Assembly (NCBI GenBank): GCA_002007465.1
Contig: LNAC01000108.1
Span: 510,279-574,278, forward strand
Length of the DNA stretch: 64,000 nt
From: Ailurus styani
Taxonomy: Eukaryota; Chordata; Mammalia; Carnivora; Ailuridae
Direction of reading: 5' to 3'
A model generated the notes under the pieces. It was not told where the DNA came from, did not search any database, and saw only the letters and a list, made by a program, of their open reading frames with translations. Position numbers and translations under genes: made by a program. The first letter of the stretch is position 1, and each line of letters opens with the position of its first letter. Shown in pieces: positions 58,311-64,000 of the stretch.

Positions 58311-58714
58311 CTCCAAACTTCGACGCTTATCCTCTTTCTAGGGGCAAGAACACACTGCAGATAAGTGTACTGTTTCTGTCCAAATACTGGACTTGGGGAG
58401 TGCTTCCTGCAATTTTTTTCCCATCAATGGCATGTCACTATCTGGAAGAGTTTCCCTTTTGACAAACTCTAAGATTGCTCAGAGATATGTGAAATTATAG
58501 GACTGAGACGATGTTAAAAGAAACCCCCCTGAAGAACCTCAAACTTTATTTCCTTTCCTACCTTTTATGCAAGCTATGTATAAGACAACACTTACTCTAA
58601 ACAGCAATTTTCCATTCAGATCCCCAATTTGTTGTAAAACATACCAAACATGAGTCCATAATTCATATCATCTCCCACATGCAGCAAAGGGCTCTCTCTG
58701 TTGTCCTGCCCACA

Positions 58715-58950
58715 TTCTAATCGTTCCCAAATAAGTCAATTCATTCATTTATTCAACAGTTAGAATCACTTTCTCTGTGACAGACGTTGTGCCTACACCA
58801 CCTGTCTGCATTTCTCAATACACTTTAGCTCCAAGAGGGCAAAGACCATGTCTGTTCCGCCCCCACTGTGCCCTATCCATCCCCCACCCTTCCCACCCTG
58901 CCTGCCATAAAGCGCTCCCAGGAAAGTTTGTTAAGTGAATGAATGACAGC
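58715..58950 (+). repeat. L2 LINE 3' end
   Basis: CTCCAAGAGGGCAAAGACCA, then TGTCTGTTCCGCCCCCACTG and the end TTTGTTAAGTGAATGAATGA. Confidence 0.75.
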
Positions 58951-59539
58951 TCAAACAACGCACCAGTGTAAAACCTCAGCAGTAGCCCACCCCGTCGCCT
59001 TCATAAGGCGGTAGGAATACAGCAGGCTACCTTGCTGATGCAAGAAGCTAAACAGTCCCTAACAAGTCAACCCCAGGATGTCAAAATGAGCGGCAAAAGC
59101 GTCCCGCAAATACTGGAACGTCTTCTTTCCAGCCCGGCACAGAGGAAGCCCGAGTGTCCGGGAAAGGTCAAGTGGGTTGCCAGGAAACCTGCTCTTGTGC
59201 GGGAGCCCCAGAAGCCCAACGAGACCCTCAGCCGCAATCCGAGGGGCAGAGAAGACCTGACAGGGTGGAACTGGCCCAGGGATGGGAGCGCAACTGAGGG
59301 CCGAGGTCCAAGTATCCGGCCTTCTCCCTCCTCTGGGTTCCCGGTCCCCTGCCCGTATCCCATCACCCTCGTGGCCTCGGCAGCGTCCGTTCTCACCCCC
59401 GTGCCTGAGGCCGAGAAGCGCTGGCCGCAGGGGGTCAGCTGGGCGCCCAGACTCGGCCTCCGAGCCCTGGGAAGAGAGCTGTCAGGCCCAGCCCGGGCCA
59501 GACCGGACACCCTTCCCTAACTCAGAGGTCACTGCCAGG

Positions 59540-59910
59540 AGCCGTCACCCTGACAACGGGCGGCCCCGGCGGCCGCTCGGGGGAAGGGAACTGCCCGCTG
59601 GGACCTCGTGCTCACCTGCGCCGCAGCCCGCACGCCACGGTCCTGCGCCCGCCCTCTGCCCGCCCTCTCACTTGCTCGCTTGCTCGCTCGCCTGTAGCCC
59701 CGACGTCGCCTCTCCCAGCGGCCCGCGGGGCCTGGCCCCGGGACCCCGCCCACCGGCGCCTGCTCTCTCCGAGCGCGCCGATTGGCTGAGCTCCAGCCAA
59801 AGGACCGGAGGAAGCTGAGCGTCCGCAGTGGGCTCCGCTGCGCCGAGATGGGTGCTGCGCCCCCTCGCGGCCTGGAGGGTTTCCCAGGGACGTCAGCACG
59901 TGCCTTCCGC
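59540..59910 (-). promoter_or_regulatory. SMIM12: CpG-island promoter of SMIM12
   Basis: CpG-dense, GC-rich block containing the putative first exon. An inverted CCAAT box (ATTGG on the plus strand, 59781-59785, hence CCAAT on the gene strand) lies about 100 bases upstream of the probable start, and CGACGTCG near 59700 and GACGTCA with CACGTG at 59890-59903 are CRE- and E-box-like. No TATA box was seen. This is the usual form of a broadly expressed gene's promoter. Confidence 0.7.
59616..59720 (-). other. SMIM12: SMIM12 non-coding exon 1 (5' limit approximate)
   Basis: Ends at 59616 with the donor CGCAG/GTGAG. No ATG occurs in its last 100 bases on the gene strand, so it is untranslated. It carries a repeated GAGCGAGCAAGCGAGCAAGT stretch. 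The start site is an estimate from the CCAAT position. Confidence 0.55.
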
Positions 59911-60369
59911 GTGGAGAAAAGTGGAAGGTCATCCATTCATTTATTCAACTGATGTTTATTAGGCGTCTCTAAGACCTAGGTCTGGATACACAAAAATAAA
60001 AGACATGTTCCTTGATTTCAAGAAGATCTCCTTAGCAGGATATCGTCTAGAACTCTAAGAACTCTTCAGATCTGGGCTAGCTTTCTAGCCATGTGACCTT
60101 GGGAACATTATGAATGGGCCAGAGCCTCCTTTCCTCTTAAGAATAAAGGTAATAACACCTATTTCACAGGATGTTGTGAGGGCTTGATGAGATAACGCAT
60201 GTTCAGTGCTGCGCCAGATACACAGCAACAGGAAATAAATGCTACTGTTGTCAGTATACAAAGAACTGAAATATAGTGAAACCTCAGTCTTGCCTGACCC
60301 CTCAGATACAAGTATTCACTCCCCCTGTGTCCCCACTATGTCCTGTACAGACATCTATTTTATCAGGTA
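59911..60369. other. 5' flank of SMIM12 with MIR
   Basis: A sense MIR lies at about 60060-60240 (CATGTGACCTTGGGAACATT and ATGTTGTGAGGGCTTGATGA). Nothing else recognised. Confidence 0.55.
60060..60240 (+). repeat. MIR SINE
   Basis: CTAGCCATGTGACCTTGGGA, AATAACACCTATTTCACAGG and GTTGTGAGGGCTTGATGAGA in sense order. Confidence 0.85.
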
Positions 60370-60715
60370 CAGTTGACCTCTGAACAACAGGGGTTTGAAA
60401 CTGTGTGGGTCCACTTACACAGGGATTTTTTTTTTTTCAATAAATGCAGAATGGTACTAGAAATATATTTTCTCTTCATTACGATTTTCTTGATAATATT
60501 TTCTTTTCTCCAGGTTATTTTATTATAGGAATACAGTACATGATACATATAACATACATAATATATGTTAATCAACTGTTCATGTTATCAGGAAGGCATC
60601 TGGTCAACAGTAGGCTATTACAGTTAAGTTTGGGAGGGGGTCAAAGTTATACATGGATTCTCCACTGTTCAGGGGGTGGATGCTCTTAGCGCTGTCATTG
60701 TTCAGGGGTCAACTG
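60370..60715. mobile_element. MER2 DNA transposon (non-autonomous, Tigger-related), complete
   Basis: Begins CAGTTGACCTCTGAACAACA and ends TTGTTCAGGGGTCAACTG, so the termini are inverted repeats. TA dinucleotides flank both ends (60368-60369, 60716-60717), the target duplication of this Tc1/mariner-like group. Its 346 bases agree with the known length of MER2. It encodes nothing. Confidence 0.92.
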
Positions 60716-60789
60716 TATAGAGAAAATGTTCAAGCTCTATAATGCCCCCACCAGCCCTGCCTTCTCACCTCTGTTCCATGGGTCTCAGC

Positions 60790-61030
60790 CAAGAATATTT
60801 CTTTATCTTTAGTAACACAGGCTAAACCCCTCATACTCCCCCATGCAGACCAAACTGTTTCACACCTCTGTGCCTTCATTTATTACGCTTTTTCATCTAC
60901 CTGGAGTGCCCTTCCCACCTTTCTTTACCAAAGTAGCTCTGGCTCATTTTTCAAGCTTAGGGGACACCTCCAGAGGAAGCCTCGTAAGACTGCATCATCA
61001 CATTAGATGCCCTTCCTCTATGATCTCAAA
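60790..61030 (+). repeat. L2 LINE fragment
   Basis: CTACCTGGAGTGCCCTTCCC and CTCATTTTTCAAGCTTAGGG, then CACCTCCAGAGGAAGCCTCG follow the sense L2 3' region. Confidence 0.75.
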
Positions 61031-61445
61031 GAGGTCAGTGCTAAGCTCTGGCAGTGGAGATAGAAAGGAACCGCACAAAGAAATATGTAAGAAACCATTA
61101 TTATCAGATATTGTCCCCTAAATGAATGTGTAGAGAAGAGAAGGGAACAGAATTGCCCAAAACAATTTGCATTCAGCCAGCCAATGAACATGTGCTAGAC
61201 ACTGGGGATGCAAAAATGACTAGAACCACCCTCTGCTTTCAGGAGTTCCCGGACCAACCGCTGGGGTAGCAGAGGGCTCTACAAACTGTCAAGGGAGCAT
61301 GAGAAACGTGACAACAGAAGCATGCATTCGTAGTGCAGAGGAGGAACCCACAAAGAATCAGGGAGGGCTCACCAGACGAATCTGCCCTTGAGCTGAGTCT
61401 CAAGTGAGGGCTAGTAGTTCAGCCAGGCAGAATGGAGTAGGGCTT
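61031..61445. other. Intergenic, nothing clearly recognised
   Basis: Weak similarity to old LINE text near 61360-61420; otherwise unassigned. Confidence 0.4.
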
Positions 61446-61449
61446 GAGG

Positions 61450-61660
61450 GCACAGACCTAGGAATTAAAGTGGGTCCACATCCTGGCCCTGCTGCCTGCT
61501 AATCTCAGAAAAGCTGTTTGCACTCTGTTTAAACAAATGCAATGAGAGTACCCATTCCCAAGGGTGGTTCTGAGTCCTATTCACCTGATGTGTATAAAAT
61601 GCTTGGCACAGTACTCGACGCTTCCTGAGTGCTCAGCAAATGGTCACTGGTATGTTTAGT
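61450..61660 (+). repeat. MIR SINE
   Basis: CCTGGCCCTGCTGCCTGCTA, GAGTACCCATTCCCAAGGGT and AAAATGCTTGGCACAGTACT in sense order. Confidence 0.8.
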
Positions 61661-61734
61661 ATTCCCCAAATTGATTCCTCCTTCTGTAATGTCCTATGTC
61701 CACTTATGGTTTTACTTATTCACTAAGCCAAAAC

Positions 61735-62420
61735 CCTAACTGACATCTTCAAAATCTCTTCATCTTTGCACTGTTCTCCAAACCCAGCTCAGAGCACCTG
61801 TGTCCCCTCAATGTCTCTCAAGTTCTTCATCACTCATCTCTTACCTGGACCACCTTAGTGACTCCCTCAATGGTCTCCCCACCTCCCCTCCCCCCCCCAA
61901 TCTATTTCCATTCTTAGTCAAAGGGTCTTTCAAAAACTTACATAAAACCATGAAATCTCTGGGAAGCCTGGATGGTTCAGTTGGTTAAAAGTCAGCCTTC
62001 AGCTCAGGTCATGATCCCAGGGTCCTGGGATTGAGCCCTGCATTTGTCTCCCTGCTCCATGGGGAACCTGCTTCTCCCTCTCACTCTCTCCCTGCTTGCG
62101 CATGCTTGCTTGCTCTCTCTCTCTTCCTCTCAAATAAATAAATAAAATATTTTTTAAAAATTAAATATCCAGCTTAAACCCCCTCTCTTCCCATGGGCCC
62201 CTTCTGGCCACATCTCCTCTCTGCCCTCTACACCCCTGTCCGAGCCTGTCACCTCCCTCCAGTCTCTGCTCTTCCCATGATCCCACACACACATATACCC
62301 TACCATGCATTTGCCCAAGCTGGTCCCTTTGCCTGAAATGAATGTCCTTCCTCTCTTCCTCTGCTGCAAAACTCTAACTGCAAGAGCCAGTTCAAAAGCC
62401 CCTTCTTACAGAAAACTTTC
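61735..62420 (+). repeat. L2 LINE fragment split by a SINE
   Basis: Left part includes TCTTACCTGGACCACCTTAG and CAAAGGGTCTTTCAAAAACT. Right part (62164-62420) includes TGGTCCCTTTGCCTGAAATG and CAAGAGCCAGTTCAAAAGCC. The can-SINE at 61961-62163 separates them. Confidence 0.65.
61961..62163 (+). repeat. can-SINE (diverged)
   Basis: Head GGGAAGCCTGGATGGTTCAG, centre CAGCTCAGGTCATGATCCCA, tail CTCAAATAAATAAATAAAAT. Target duplication not clear. Confidence 0.9.
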
Positions 62421-63050
62421 CCAAACTCAACCAGCTACTAGAGGCCTCCTCCTCTGGTGTCCTCAGCTCCTCTGAGAGAAGCCCCCCTCTGTATGTGCCA
62501 TTCCGTTTATGTGCCTGGCTTTGGCCAGCTGGGAGCAATCGAAAGCACAGGGACCGGACCTAATCCTTCACTTGTCCATGGTGCTGGGCTCCCCATGGGA
62601 GACTCCCACATGGCGAGACTTAGATGTCATGTCTGTATCAAGATGCCAACTACACTCGTTCGGGGTTGCCCTGCTCCTCTGTGTCCATTCCATACACCTC
62701 ACGGTCCTGGGAAACCTGGCCCAGTTCCTGGGAAAAGACACAGACCCATAAAGAGCTGTAGAGTGTAGAAGGTAAGACTCAGACTCAGCCACTTCTGGGC
62801 TTGGTGGTTTGGGGTAAGTTGTTTAAACTTGAAAAGCCTTCGTTTTCTCACCTGTAAATGATGGTAACAAAAATATCGGCTTCAGGGATTGCTCCGAGTG
62901 TCATCTAGTGCAACTCTTGCCCACATCCCAGTTTTGGAGATGGGAAAACTCAGTCTCAGAGAGGTGAAGTGATGCAGCTAAAGGCTTCCTTGGCAAGTCC
63001 AGAGGAAGTAGACAAATGGGCATTTCCAGTGGAAACTTTGGGACGGTCAT
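62421..63050 (+). other. Intergenic with a MIR
   Basis: A sense MIR lies at about 62765-62890 (CTTCGTTTTCTCACCTGTAA). The part at 62440-62760 is unrecognised. An antisense MIR-like motif (TCAGTCTCAGAGAGGTGAAG) lies near 62951. Confidence 0.5.
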
Positions 63051-63054
63051 CCAA

Positions 63055-63130
63055 CCTAAGTGTTTTCAAACCTGGCTGCCCATCAGAATCGCCTGACACA
63101 CTTGTTAAAATCTCACTTGGGGGCAGAGAG
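63055..63130 (+). repeat. MER5A-like DNA transposon fragment
   Basis: TTTTCAAACCTGGCTGCCCA then TCAGAATCGCCTGACACACT and GTTAAAATCTC match the first half of MER5-type hAT repeats. Confidence 0.6.
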
Positions 63131-63289
63131 CCTATTCCCAGTCTTGGACAGGGCCCAGGAAACTGTGTGGGATCAGCTCCAAGCTGACTCACTTTCGGGA
63201 ATTTGGATCACATGGGGTTCCTCTCCACCTTCCAGTGGTCTCATATAAGTGTGTGTGTACAACCTCTTGCTTCTCAGGCCGTCTCCCAC

Positions 63290-63650
63290 ACTGGCCTGTA
63301 AAAATAGCTGTCCATGCCCCTCTCCTGTTCAAAACCCTTCCATGCATGGCTCCCCATGGCTCTGGGGACCCAGGCCCACCCACCTCAAGTGGACCCAAAA
63401 GCATGGTCACGCCTCTGCGTTCCCAGTGCTCTTTCTCCTCCTGGCCTTTGCACAGCTATTGTCTGATCTTGGAACAGTCTTCCCAGAGCTGGCCGCCCTC
63501 CAGTGGCTCTTTCCAGCACTCACCCTTATTCTGCAACTGCTTGTTTACTTGTCTTTTAGCGCCATAAGTGTAGAAACTACATCTCCCAGGTGCTGGCCAG
63601 TGCCAACAGTGGTTCTTGATAAATGCCTGCTGAATAAATGAATGAGAATG
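63290..63650 (+). repeat. L2 LINE 3' region
   Basis: TCCTGTTCAAAACCCTTCCA, CATGGCTCCCCATGGCTCTG, TTTGCACAGCTATTGTCTGA and the end AATGCCTGCTGAATAAATGA: a long, well-ordered sense copy. Confidence 0.88.
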
Positions 63651-64000
63651 GCCTAGTTCAGTGCAGCCCAGAAGGGCAGTCAACCCCTTGGGTGGCTCTT
63701 CTTCCTGCCTCAGGGTGACACAACAACCCCAAGCACTGGACGGGGTTGCCAGACTAGGTGGGGGCTGCCATCAAAAACCCCTTCTGGGCTCGGAAAGCTG
63801 TGGAACTAAAAGCTCCTGGCCTGGCATCAGACAGACCTGGGTCCGCCCCTCCTAGCCCTACCTGTGACATTGAGCAGGTCACGGAACTTCTCCTGAGCTT
63901 CAGCTTTCTCGCCTGTCCTAAGGGAGAGCTACGTTCATGTAAAGCCTTCCCCCCTCCACTCCACCGCCTGACCCAGAGCAAACATCCCATAAACATGACC
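63651..64000. other. Window end with MIR fragment
   Basis: A sense MIR piece at about 63825-63920 (GACCTGGGTCCGCCCCTCCT, then TGACATTGAGCAGGTCACGG). Nothing else recognised before the end. Confidence 0.6.

Larger units (their letters stand above)
56571..59615 (-). other. SMIM12: SMIM12 intron 1
   Basis: Minus-strand intron of about 3.0 kb between the donor CGCAG/GTGAG (exon ends at 59616) and the acceptor CTTCTGCAG before 56570. It holds a can-SINE (57527-57717), two MIRs (57735-57900, 58150-58310) and an L2 end (58715-58950). The first-exon part is an inference from the donor in the CpG island. Confidence 0.65.

Noticed and set aside
59032..59818. Plus-strand frames of 162 and 178 codons near the SMIM12 promoter
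   Set aside because: They lie in the CpG island and first intron of SMIM12 on the opposite strand; composition explains them. A divergent transcript is possible but not shown.
1..64000. CRISPR arrays, operons, bacterial-type promoters, tRNA or rRNA genes
   Set aside because: The sequence is mammalian. Short repeats are microsatellites or SINEs, and the tRNA-like heads belong to can-SINEs rather than functional tRNA genes.

Overview
The window is vertebrate nuclear DNA from a carnivore. Its most abundant young repeats are tRNA-derived can-SINEs, and many carry the internal run GTAGGCAGAGAGGCAGGCAG, which I associate with mustelids (ferret, mink, otter, badger); that finer placement is an inference. 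Carnivore-type L1 3' ends and ordinary mammalian fossil repeats (MIR, L2, MLT1, MER2) fit this.

Only two protein-coding genes can be supported. GJA4 (connexin 37) lies on the plus strand near the left end: a non-coding first exon beside an assembly gap, an intron of about 1.1 kb, and one exon holding the whole 333-codon reading frame (1961-2962), with a polyadenylation signal at 3450. SMIM12, a 92-residue single-pass membrane protein, lies on the minus strand (CDS 56287-56565), with a non-coding first exon in a CpG island near 59.6 kb. GJA4 (+) followed by SMIM12 (-) is the order I know from human chromosome 1p34.3, so this is conserved synteny. The two genes have no known joint function.

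Region by region: 1-3.5 kb is GJA4. From 3.5 to 10 kb there is mostly unrecognised DNA with MIR, MLT1 and old L1 pieces. From 10.4 to 13.2 kb lies a minus-strand L1 with a SINE inside it. From 13.6 to 18.6 kb there is little that can be named except MLT1 LTRs and local tandem duplications. From 18.7 to 27.6 kb there are plus-strand fossil L1s, interrupted by SINEs and by a 1.1-kb insertion that looks like a processed retrocopy. From 27.6 to 34.5 kb there are MIRs, two carnivore L1 3' fragments, can-SINEs and a GC-rich unique segment. From 34.5 to 56 kb the DNA is GC-richer, mostly unique and intergenic. From 56.3 to 59.9 kb is SMIM12, and 60-64 kb is repeat-rich flank with an apparently full-length MER2.

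I found no RNA gene, CRISPR array, operon or novel system. The most useful leads are two GJA4 residues matching human polymorphic alleles, the retrocopy of unknown parent, two clusters of SOX/ETS/GATA/FOX-like motifs that could be endothelial enhancers, an out-of-frame ATG just upstream of the SMIM12 start, and several precisely bounded insertions or local rearrangements. Boundaries of diverged repeats are approximate; those supported by target-site duplications are exact to a few bases.
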